From Conchocele bisecta (lineage: Eukaryota > Mollusca > Bivalvia > Lucinida > Thyasiridae): a DNA stretch of 64,000 nt. Positions within the stretch are counted from its first letter, which is position 1, and the number at the start of each line of letters is the position of its first letter. Positions 1-8,015 of this stretch are shown here, in pieces. The notes beneath the pieces were generated by a model. It was not told the origin of the DNA, did not search any database, and was given only the letters and a program-made list of their open reading frames with translations. Location: contig CM055265.1 of assembly GCA_029237695.1 (NCBI GenBank), positions 42,587,331 through 42,651,330 on the forward strand, read 5' to 3'. A program made the translations under genes and the position numbers.

Positions 1-1234
1 CCTGAAAAGTTTACAGGACGATCATACCAAGTACTAATACAAGAATTTTGACTTTTGTTGCCATGGATATATGGGAATAGTGAATTTTATCAATTTTAAG
101 TAACTTGTAGAACAATGTGTGTTACTTTACTTGTTTCACACGCATTTTTTCTGGACTGAGCAGTTTTTGACAGCAGAAGATCAGATGTCAATATTTACAT
201 CCGGGTGTTCATGCATACGTCAAAACACGCGAGTAATGACCAAGGTATCCCAAAACACGAAGATGGAGACTTCACGAACTTAGAACACTACACGATATAT
301 ATATTTAGTATTGCTTTTTTTCTACATTTATATATATGGGCCGCGCTCTGTGAAAACCAGCCTTAATGACAACGTCATGAAAGGCTGAAAATGACGTCGC
401 AAAGTTACGCATAAATTTACCAACGTCGCGTCAGATTTTGACACTTGGAATTGTTGCGTCATTGCAATAAGTTGTCCTATTTATAGCTGTACGCTTTACG
501 GCTCACACATTTTTAATGTTGGATATGCGTGGCAGAATTGTACAGTTGTTTTCATAGTGGTTCAGATGCATGGTTGTCTTTTTTTTTCTTCGGTTTCCTT
601 CAAGGAAATACGTAGTAATTTTGTCGATTATTTTTATATAAATGGGCATATTGCATAAATTTATAATTTTTATAATATATTATATATATGGATGACTTGT
701 GAAATGACATTTGAAACTAAATAACCATACAACCGGTATTTTTAGATAACACATAACAAAATCAGTATTATGTAATCATAATGCTAATATTTCTTTTAAA
801 CTTTATTTATATATTTATATAACAATTACAAACAAACGCGAGAACAATTGTAGTCGGCGTAGATGGAGGCGTCTGCATGTTTCTTAATTTGGGTTGAGAC
901 CGGAATACTCACAGAAAACAAACTTATCCTGTCTGGCGACCACCACCAGATATACATGTAGTTACAACCCGGGGCGCATGTGTGCGCTCTTTACTAATTA
1001 TGCTATACGGTCCCGTTCAGATTAGAGCGGGGTCGGGTTTTTCTGCCGTCTAAGACGGAACCGTACACGCTGTACAAACCCAGTTCCGATTTTGGGATTT
1101 ATCTATAGATTAGACTGCATTACGCAGCATTTTGATGAGTAACGCTAACATTCATTTGAACGTGACAAGCGATTTTCGAAATATGTAGACACACTCGGGT
1201 AAATCTGTATTCATGTATTCATTACTTAACTGGA
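1..1234. other. AT-rich non-coding stretch, no gene seen
   Basis: I see no open frame with coding character, no splice-bounded exon and no clear repeat unit here. The sequence is AT-rich with short TA runs around 670-690 and 800-820. It is probably intergenic or intronic DNA. Confidence 0.5.
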
Positions 1235-2018
1235 AAAAGTCGATGGCGCGCCATCGCAATATACCCACTTTCCCCAAATGCTAAGTCCGAAAGGGGGAGG
1301 TAATCCATGATGGAGGGTCGGATAAAAAATCCGAATTCACTTTGCGCATCAGCACATCAAAACGAAGCTACGAACCAAATATCAGACGCGTAGGTATTAA
1401 GGTGAAAAAGTTTTATTACCTACGAGGAAAAATAGTGAAATTCTAAGTCCGAAAGGGGGAGATAATCCATGATGGAAGGTCGGATCAAAAATCCGAATTC
1501 ACTTTGCGCATCATAACGAAGCTACATATCAAATATCAGAAATGTAGGTATTAAGGTGAGAAAGTTTTTTGACTTACAATGAAAAATAGGGAAATTCGAA
1601 AGGAGTCCAAAAGGAGGAGATAATCCATGATGGAGGGTCGGATCAAAAATCCGAATTCACTTTGCACATCTGCACATGATAACGAAGGTACATACCAAAT
1701 ATCAGGCGCGTAGGCATGAAGGTGAAATTTTTTTTCGAGTTACAAGGAAAAAATGGGAAATTCTGAGTCCGAAAGGGGGAGATAATCCATGATGGAGGGT
1801 CGGATGAAAAATCCGAATTCACTTTGCGCATCTGCACATGATAACGAAGCTACATACCAAATATCAGGCGCGTAGGTATGAAGGTGAAAAAGTTTTTCAA
1901 GTTACAAGAAACGTGACGGACATACGGACGGACAGACACTCGTGACGAAAACAATATACCCATTTTTTCCCAAAAAAGTGGGTATAACCATTTTTTCCCA
2001 AAAAAGTGGGTATAATTA
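1235..2018 (-). repeat. Helitron-like non-autonomous element with four ~160 bp core repeats
   Basis: Four imperfect tandem copies start near 1280, 1443, 1597 and 1763, each carrying the phrase TAATCCATGATGGA followed by GGTCGGAT. On the minus strand the element opens near 2018 with ATACCCACTTTTTT-type inverted segments and a TCCGTCCGTATGTCCGTC tract. It closes near 1240 with a perfect 16 bp palindrome (1241-1256). A 5' stem, tandem core and 3' palindrome is the plan of Helitron-like core-repeat elements of molluscs. The exact ends are uncertain. Short open frames inside it follow the repeat and are not genes. Confidence 0.6.
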
Positions 2019-2159
2019 TGTGTCTACGTAGATCTTCATATTGCATGATCATATTTATGAAAAGGTCTTGGTTTACATTTTTTATTATTTAGTACATTTA
2101 TTTAGTGTGGTGGTATTGTGTCACAGGCATATTTAGTGCGAACATAATTGTAGCCACCG

Positions 2160-2393
2160 GGGGCCCGTTTCACTAAACTTTGTACGACTAAAATGTTCGT
2201 AAGTGCAAATCTAGGATCGTCTGGAAATTTCAATTGATGGATTTACATTTATTGAGCATAGGCTGCTCAATAAATGTACCGGTAAATCCAATAATTGTTT
2301 ACAGGAAAATGTTGTTAATGTGGAATTTACAGAATATCTTAATTTTGTACTTACGAACATTTTAGTCGTACAAAGTTTAGTGAAACGAGCCCG
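2160..2393. repeat. Foldback MITE family FB1, copy 1
   Basis: The two halves are near-complementary. The left end reads GGGCCCGTTTCACTAAACTT and the right end is its complement with minor changes, and the centre folds on TTTATTGAGCATAGGCTGCTCAATAAA. Three more copies lie at about 24166-24377, 46763-47003 and 63402-63628. The element has no coding capacity and was presumably mobilised in trans by a DNA transposase. Confidence 0.8.
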
Positions 2394-4056
2394 GCCAAGG
2401 ATGTAGCCTACTGATTTGTATCTGTATCTGCAAACACTTGCATGTACCTTCTAATTTCACGTAATTTTTAGCGACTTTCAAAAATATCACATTGCATCAG
2501 CCGTACGATTGCTGTTTGATAACTGTTAAATATTATTTTAATTGACCACTTGTAAATATGGTTATATGAATGTGTGACCGTCCTGCGTGGTTGGGTGTGG
2601 TCTACGTCAGCTTGGATCCGTGGGTGAGATTTATTGTAGTATTCACCCTATAGCTGGGATGTCTATTACCGGGTTGAATATTAAACGGGGAATTCAGCAT
2701 CAAGCGGTAGCACCCCAGCTTACAGATTCCAAGCCTAACCACATTATTCACCAGTAGGCACAGGGGTCCGATCAGTTGGCGTATTACTAAATTAATAGTG
2801 CCAAAAGATGTGTGTATACAATGTAAAATTGTATAACTTAGGTTGCAGGTAGAAGTCGGATTGTAACGTTAGCACATTAATTTAATGATGTTGATGTCCA
2901 GAACATACATACAGTTTAAACAGTTCCAAGTATTGATAATCTATTATTTCATGTAGGTATATTGAATACAGTTCCAGTTTGTGAATAATGGCTGGTATTC
3001 TGATAGTAATATTTCACTGATAATAATGTTCTAGATATATAGTTGCATGTGTACTTTCTGTAAATTGTAATGTTAATAAATAATTGCAACTTCCCTGTTA
3101 CGTTAAAACTCCAACATTAAAATAATCCAAATAATCCAAACACAAGATCCTTTATGCTCCTGAGTTCTTGTAGTACTGCCTGACTGTATGCCGGGGTAAT
3201 GGAAACTCATTTTACTAAAATTTGCACAATGTTATATAGCAAGAGTGAGTCTTAATCTCACTCACCAATCAAACAATAAATGAAACCATCTAACAAACAT
3301 CTTTCTGATCTGAGCATAATTGAGATAAGTTTGACACTTTGACAGAGTAGCTTCCTGATAGTCAAACATTGTATTTCACAAACAATATACCAGTGCTTAG
3401 ATAATATAGTGGCTGTTGGCATCTGATCTTATCAATAAATATTAGTTTGCAGTCAGGGTAGATATTATTCAACTTTCCTATTAATCTTAATCAAACAAGT
3501 TAATATGTTTTGAAACTTATCTGCTCATATGAAAATGCAGTTTATACAATAATTGAAATATGTACATGAGTAAACACACATTATGATGAGATAATATGGT
3601 CACACGGTGACAGATTCCCCCTCCCTCAACAAAGTTTGTCCTCAAACTTATATCGTGAGATACTCAGAGATAGAGAATAATTCATGTGACTTATATGAAC
3701 ATTGTAAACATGTTATCAGGCAAAATGAAAGTGCATGTAATTACATTTATGTACAACCATATGGTTTCCTTTTACCTCAACTCAGAAGCAAATGACAGTA
3801 TATTTTGTATACGTTTGTATCTGACTATTGCTTTCGACATTAAATGGTTAGAAGCTACACATGGATAGTGATGAATCAATAAGAAACAGTCAAGTGATTC
3901 ATATTGTTTTCCAAACTACATTGTAACTTAGATGCTTTACAGTGTAGATTATTATTACAAGACATGTTGAGTTATAGCTGATATGAGTATGATACTATTC
4001 TGTAAATAAACATACATGTTATGGTTATCTGAAAATGGCAATAAATGTACAGTGCT
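2394..4056. other. Non-coding stretch, no gene seen
   Basis: Open frames here are at most about 60 codons and lack splice context or family resemblance. The segment near 3600-3660 has a few overlapping short frames of ordinary composition. I see no repeat structure strong enough to name. Confidence 0.45.
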
Positions 4057-4259
4057 TTATAATTCCAGCACAAAAATATTTACACAATTCCCTAACATTT
4101 GATTGGTCCGTAGCAAGTCTCTGTCCAAAATTTATATCCCAGTAAACTCCAATGCCGAACTACTTTCCGTAACCGTGAGGCGCAGTTAAAATAATTATTA
4201 AGAAAACGGAAAATAAACACATTTTCTTGATGAATTTATTTCAAATGCTGGAATTATAA
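4057..4259. repeat. MITE with TTATAATTCCAGCA termini (FB2 part A), copy 1
   Basis: This ~200 bp block is bounded by inverted TTATAATTCCAGCA and TGCTGGAATTATAA. It is always found next to the palindromic part B. Related blocks lie at 24681-24882 (reversed), 58238-58439 and 60598-60800. It has no coding potential. Confidence 0.75.
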
Positions 4260-4416
4260 GGAATGAATTGCTTTTTTGGTGAATTTATCGGGGATATAAA
4301 CTTGGAAAAGTCGCGGGAATACTGGACGAGGCCTTCCGGCCTTCGTCCAGTATTCCCGCGACTTTTCCAAGTTTATACCCCGATAAATTCCACAAAAAGG
4401 CCATTCATTCCTATAA
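4260..4416. repeat. Perfect-palindrome foldback (FB2 part B), copy 1
   Basis: The arms run from AGGAATGAAT to ATTCATTCCT and meet at CCTTCCGGCC. The central arms (GTCGCGGGAATACTGGACGA and its complement) are essentially perfect over more than 25 bp, so the DNA can form a long hairpin. Copies lie at 24524-24680, about 58440-58560 (centre deleted), 58886-59245 (rearranged) and 60801-60946 (truncated). Open frames on both strands here are by-products of the palindrome. Confidence 0.75.
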
Positions 4417-4740
4417 TAAACATGACTACAACACATATGAGACTATGATGTAACTAGCATCAATTATGGCATGCACTGGGTATATGGTTACCTTTAAGAA
4501 TGATGTGATCAACTGTGTTATTAATTTGTTGCATAGGCCAGACATTATAATTATGATTTAACTGTGGTTGTCTTTTACCATAAAAGTATTGTCATATTAA
4601 TGTTTTGGATATGAAGATGGTATAAATATTGAAGAAATACATAATTTTGATTTCTAATTATGTCAGTAGGGAGTTTAGATACTTATACTAATGTCAGAAG
4701 TTGCAAGGGCTGAAAACTGGTCCACTATGAAAATAATTAT

Positions 4741-4908
4741 TACCAACTTGGACTAACTTGTGTTTCGTATTCATGTTCTACTGACTCCATCATTTTCTTG
4801 TGGGCAAAGTTTGATACTTGGGACAGAGGATACCATTCAGGTGCAATGTTAGGGTTTAGAAATCCTTGTAAGCACCAATAAGATCCGTCTGGTCTAATTT
4901 GTACTTGC
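4741..4908 (-). pseudogene. C-terminal part of the Ty3 downstream coding region
   Basis: Read on the minus strand, this is a 56-codon open segment (…RPDGSYWCLQGFLNPNIA…, ending …TQVSPSW then TAA at the low-coordinate end). It has a protein-like composition unlike the AT-rich flanks. It resumes the coding stretch that stops at 7167, on the other side of the virus-like element at 4909-7166. The two flanks share GCAAGT/GCAAAGT at the junction, as expected for a short target duplication. The product is not recognised. I infer it is the 3' end of the extra region that follows integrase in the retrotransposon at 11-15 kb, because removing the insertions joins the pieces on one strand. Confidence 0.5.
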
Positions 4909-5019
4909 GGTGGTATCATGTCCACCCCTCTATACTACCCCCACCACCCCCGAAAAATCCAAAAATTGGTTAATGAGAAAATTGTATCCGACAGCAAATT
5001 TATGAATTTTGGAGAAAAT
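4909..5019 (+). repeat. Left terminal inverted repeat, virus-like element 1
   Basis: It begins GGTGGTATCATGTCCACCCC and ends GGAGAAAAT. It matches the complement of 7022-7132 at every position I compared, which implies a recent insertion or gene conversion between the ends. Confidence 0.85.
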
Positions 5020-5478
5020 GATTTTGACAAGAGGGAGTCAAAATGATATTGTAGTCCCAATTATATTGGAAATTGAACAGAAAACACTATCAATTATACC
5101 ACTATTATTAGAGAAAATGGATAATAAAATACAATGGGAATTGAAAGTTTTTAATGGTTGTGTTGAAGAATTATACGAAGGGGTTATAGTCCTATATATA
5201 AATTCCTTAAATTGAAAACACTAGAAAATATCGAATACATGAAATATCAGCGTAATTTATTACGCTCCGATAAAAACGTTGCATTTACAATATTATACCG
5301 GCAATTATGCGAACTATACAAGAGGCAAATACAAACATTAAGACGGATAATGCGTATAGGATATGAAACTAGGGTGTATTATATAACATTGTTAAAACCC
5401 AACGATTCGTTTACGAATACACATTTTTACGATATCGCTTATAAAGATATTGAAAAAATTATTATTGAACAGAACTAA
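5018..5478 (+). CDS. Small ORF pair next to left TIR, unknown function
   Basis: Two open frames abut. One runs from an ATG at 5018 to a TGA at 5213-5215 (65 codons, hydrophobic/acidic, …IILEIEQKTLSIIPLLLEK…). The other is open from before 5215, with its first ATG at 5239, to 5478 (79 codons from that ATG, basic, rich in Tyr, Arg and Ile). The second frame is open right up to where the first stops, so a single gene with one frame break is possible. The first ATG lies at the inner edge of the terminal repeat, so transcription would start in the repeat. I recognise no domain. Both could be non-coding. Confidence 0.35.
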
Positions 5479-5987
5479 TTTATGTTGTAATCACAACACC
5501 AAGCAGACGACAATGTTACAATTACACGGGTTATGAATATTTATAGCCGAGTGTATTTCTATGTAAACTGGCTATCTGGAATTATTTTTCATCAACCTAG
5601 AGCGGTCGGATAGGAACGCCGTTGTCATGCAGTTGTTTACCATAGCGACCACATTTGTAGGGATAGAAATAAATAAATAATTTGTTTAGCTCCAACCGCA
5701 GCGCGAACTCACGATCCACGTCTCTATAGAGTGTCGCCTTAACCCACACGACCACGAAGGCTGTTATGATAAACATTACCTAGTGTTGTACAATTATCGA
5801 TTTACACAGACGGTGTGTACACAGGTTATTTATAAACACTTTTACGGGATGGTTCGTTATTTTCTTAATTAATTTTAAGAAAATTATTAATAATTTAAAG
5901 CTGAACACCCCCTATTATTACATAGAAAACATAATAATTAATTAATATAAGAAAACAAATAAAACACAACTATTTTCACCAACAAAG
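5479..5987. other. Internal AT-rich segment of virus-like element 1 with tRNA-like patch
   Basis: No ORF is visible. At 5821-5960 there is a block (GGGATGGTTCGTTATTTT, then TTAATTTTAAGAAAATTATT) whose reverse complement occurs in element 2 around 30735-30855, so the block is inverted between the copies. At about 5695-5765 the minus strand resembles a decayed tRNA or tRNA-derived SINE head: GTGGGTTAAGGCG like an A box, and CGTGAGTTCGCGC like a B box. Confidence 0.4.
5695..5765 (-). other. tRNA-like pseudo-sequence
   Basis: On the minus strand GTGGTCGTGTGGGTTAAGGCG resembles a tRNA D-arm/A box, and CGTGAGTTCGCGCTGCG resembles a T-arm/B box with a weak, wobble-rich stem at normal spacing. The anticodon stem and acceptor stem do not pair properly, so this is not a working tRNA gene. 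It may be a SINE head or a captured tRNA. Confidence 0.3.
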
Positions 5988-6599
5988 TTATTTTGGGTTT
6001 TCCCGGCGCGAGTTCGAACCTCGACGGGACCTAAACCTTTTTTTTTTTGTTAAATTGTTTATTATTATTATTAATAAATTGTTTACTGCACCAATATAAT
6101 TAATGTAAGAATATGAATATCTCGAATAAAAATTGGTTGTTAGATACGGAGCGAGTTTATCGGACATGCGTTCAGACTCGTCAATGTTTTTACGAAAGGA
6201 TAATGTAACTACCCGTCTTCCATTTTCTACCTTTTCCAATGTTTCATCATGAGCCCCCAATATTTCTTCACCTTTTTCCACTATCGTGCGAACTATAGAT
6301 CTTTTCTTATTATTTGGGTCGCCTGTGTGTCTAATTTGGGACAAATTGGTGCTTGAAGGTTTTATTACACTAGCCCTTAACCCCGCAATACTTTCTTTTT
6401 GAATTCTGTTACCAACTTCCTCTGCTAGTGAGATGTCTTTAAAGGCTCCTCGTTTGTGGGCGCGGGTAAACCTCTTCATAAACGCCTCATTCTTTGTGGC
6501 GTTTATCAGCTTTGTCAACCGTTTACTATAAGTAATCCCTAGAGATTCGGCTTCTCTTCTCAAACTTTCTATTTCTGCTCTAGTTTCTGGCGTTATCAT
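5988..6599 (-). CDS. 203-codon ORF of virus-like element 1, unknown function
   Basis: The ORF starts at ATG 6597-6599 and ends at the TAA near 5988. Residues 1 to about 125 are charged and helical-looking (ETRAEIESLRREAESLG…, KRLTKLINATKNEAFMKRF), with many Lys, Arg and Glu, consistent with a soluble nucleic-acid or scaffold-type protein. The last ~50 residues read through AT-rich and T-run sequence and are probably not the native C-terminus. It is transcribed away from the zinc-finger gene at 6712, and the two share a 112 bp spacer with a 17 bp inverted repeat. No family is recognised. Composition and length argue that it is real coding sequence. Confidence 0.5.
   Translation of the reverse strand: MITPETRAEIESLRREAESLGITYSKRLTKLINATKNEAFMKRFTRAHKRGAFKDISLAEEVGNRIQKESIAGLRASVIKPSSTNLSQIRHTGDPNNKKRSIVRTIVEKGEEILGAHDETLEKVENGRRVVTLSFRKNIDESERMSDKLAPYLTTNFYSRYSYSYINYIGAVNNLLIIIINNLTKKKRFRSRRGSNSRRENPK
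5998..6036. other. T-arm-like palindromic patch
   Basis: CGCGAGTTCGAACCTCG has the loop sequence of a tRNA T-arm (GTTCGAA) flanked by four complementary bases, and it sits in a GC-rich island in otherwise AT-rich DNA. The rest of a tRNA is not visible. It lies within the poorly supported 3' end of the 203-codon ORF. Confidence 0.25.
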
Positions 6600-6631
6600 A
6601 TTTTCTGTATATATAACCTATGAAATTTATC

Positions 6632-6687
6632 TGTTCAATTGGACGTGATAAATTTACATCACGTTTTTTTTCACGTCCAATTGAACA
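6632..6687. promoter_or_regulatory. 17 bp inverted repeat in divergent intergenic region
   Basis: TGTTCAATTGGACGTGA at 6632-6648 is exactly repeated in inverse at 6671-6687, with a nested GTGATAAATTTACATCAC between the arms. It lies between two divergent starts (6599 minus, 6712 plus) and is followed by TATATAATGG at the plus start. A decayed version (TGTTCAATTGG … CCAATTGTCACG) occurs at about 31449-31496 in element 2. It is a candidate shared promoter/operator or replication site. Confidence 0.5.
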
Positions 6688-6711
6688 TACATGTATACAT
6701 GTACATATATA

Positions 6712-7008
6712 ATGGAGTGTGTGAATTGTTGTAAGACGTTTACGTGTAAAGACTATCTACGAAGGCATCTAGCGAGACGTAGAAAGTTTCCTTGTGTCCC
6801 CCCACAATTTCAATGCCCCAGATGCCCTTGTAAATTCGTTAGTGCCCAAACTCTTTGTAGACATAAGCAACTACGCTGCCCTGTGGCTAAAGGTGAGCGG
6901 GGTAGACTAGAGCTGGTAGAATTAGTTGTTGATCTGCGATATAAATTAGCTATATTGGAGGAGAAAAATGGGGTGTTGGAATATAAAATATCACTCGCGG
7001 CACATTGA
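6712..7008 (+). CDS. Zinc-finger plus coiled-coil protein of virus-like element 1
   Basis: I chose the ATG at 6712 (after TACATATATA) over the in-frame ATG at 6691, which lies in the ATGTATACATGT palindrome. The product has about 98 residues. Two Cys/His clusters are visible: CVNC…LRRH…C and CPRC…LCRH…C, both C2HC-like variants of the C2H2 finger. A heptad-like helix follows (LVELVVDLRYKLAILEEKNGV). Such a layout suits a small DNA-binding dimer. The stop lies 14 bp before the right terminal repeat. A fragment of a homologue (…LAIVEEENAVLKNK…) remains at 31360-31435 in element 2, so the gene is a standing part of this family next to the right end. Confidence 0.65.
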   Translation: MECVNCCKTFTCKDYLRRHLARRRKFPCVPPQFQCPRCPCKFVSAQTLCRHKQLRCPVAKGERGRLELVELVVDLRYKLAILEEKNGVLEYKISLAAH

Positions 7009-7021
7009 AATTGCATTAAAT

Positions 7022-7166
7022 ATTTTCTCCAAAATTCATAAATTTGCTGTCGGATACAATTTTCTCATTAACCAATTTTTGGATTTTTCGGGGGTGGTGG
7101 GGGTAGTATAGAGGGGTGGACATGATACCACCTGTGGTGGTATCATTTTGACTCCCTCTATACTAC
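7022..7166 (-). repeat. Right terminal inverted repeat and terminal hairpin, element 1
   Basis: 7022-7132 is the inverted copy of the left terminal repeat. 7103-7132 and 7136-7166 pair as a ~30 bp imperfect hairpin around a TGT loop (…GATACCACC TGT GGTGGTATC…). The outer arm ends CTATACTAC, the same ending as the hairpin at 31624 (CTATATACTAC). Confidence 0.85.
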
Positions 7167-7949
7167 TCACTTTGCTTGATTTGTGGTTTGGATTCCGTTA
7201 GGACCTTTGTTCAGGATGGCTAATTCTTCTTGCTTGTCGTCCCATGAATTATGTAAATAATTGAGAAATGTTGGCACATGATCATGTGCTGTAAGTATTG
7301 GCTGATATTTAGGCATCTTACTACCATCTTCAACTAGGTAGTATGCTCTGTTTTTCATGAAGCGAACAGACACAAGTTTCGGTTCTTCTGGTTCTGAGAC
7401 AATTTTACCTTATTATGCTGAGACTACATTGACTTCTTTATCAGGTTTGTTAAATAATTTGTGTTGTTTTTCTTGCAGTGGTTTCTTTCGCTTCTTGCCA
7501 GCCAGAGTTCGGTATGCATGGAATTCTCGGATAAAGTGACTTGGTATTTTACATGCAAAATACCAATTTGTCATGTTGTCCTGAAACTTTAACCTTACAG
7601 TACATGATTCCATTGCGTCGAGTGGAACAGACAACAGCTCTTATTTCATCAGGATTAAATTGCTTACAAATGCCCTTTTTACAATCTTCGCATGACGGCT
7701 TTTTATCTCGTGCCTCGGATGTCCCGGGGTCCTGTTTGCTGGTGGATGGCTGTGCTCCACTGTATGACTGGTGTTTGACGTGTGTGTCTTCTTGCTTTGG
7801 CTGACTATGCTGTTTTGATTTAGGTACATTTTTCTGTGGAATGTTCTTTGTTTTTGGCAGTCCTTTTGATCTATTGTTGTCTGTATTGTCGGTAATTTCC
7901 TTCTTTTTCTGTCCTCGATATTGTTGTACCTTTCCAGACTTTGCTTTTT
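7167..7949 (-). pseudogene. Extra coding region downstream of Ty3 integrase (broken)
   Basis: On the minus strand from 7949 downward the reading is Lys/Gln-rich (AKSGKVQQYRGQKKKEITDN), then Pro/Ser-rich, then a Cys motif (CEDCKKGIC near 7665-7690). A compact-looking segment follows (KVKVSGQHDKLVFCM). After a frame break near 7550 come IPSHFIREFHAYRTLAGKKRKK, and after another near 7400 VRFMKNRAYYLVEDGSKMPK. At 7949 the frame can be joined across the core-repeat insertion to the Lys/Gln-rich integrase tail ending near 11032, so I infer a fusion or downstream ORF of the same retrotransposon. The position resembles that of env or accessory genes, but I see no signal peptide or membrane segment. 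Function is unknown. Confidence 0.55.
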
Positions 7950-8015
7950 AGCTCGACTATTCGAAGAATAAGTAGAGCTTATGTTGTCACCCCGGCGTCG
8001 GCGTCACCGTCACGC

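Larger units (their letters stand above)
4909..7166. mobile_element. Virus-like element copy 1: 111 bp TIRs, terminal hairpin
   Basis: The left terminal repeat (4909-5019) and right terminal repeat (7022-7132) look identical over 111 bp in inverted orientation. The right repeat continues through a TGT loop into a partly complementary outer arm (7136-7166), forming a ~30 bp hairpin at the terminus. The left end lacks the outer arm. Inside are a small plus-strand ORF (5018-5478, possibly split), a minus-strand 203-codon ORF (5988-6599) and a plus-strand zinc-finger ORF (6712-7008). At 31560-31624 a related hairpin ends a longer element. Long TIRs with hairpins recall linear DNA viruses or virus-derived transposons, but no polymerase, integrase or capsid gene is present in this copy, so it is a short, probably internally deleted form. 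Confidence 0.75.

Noticed and set aside
4909..7166. Assignment of the hairpin-ended element to parvoviruses
   Set aside because: Hairpin ends alone are not enough. No parvoviral replication or capsid motif is visible in either copy.
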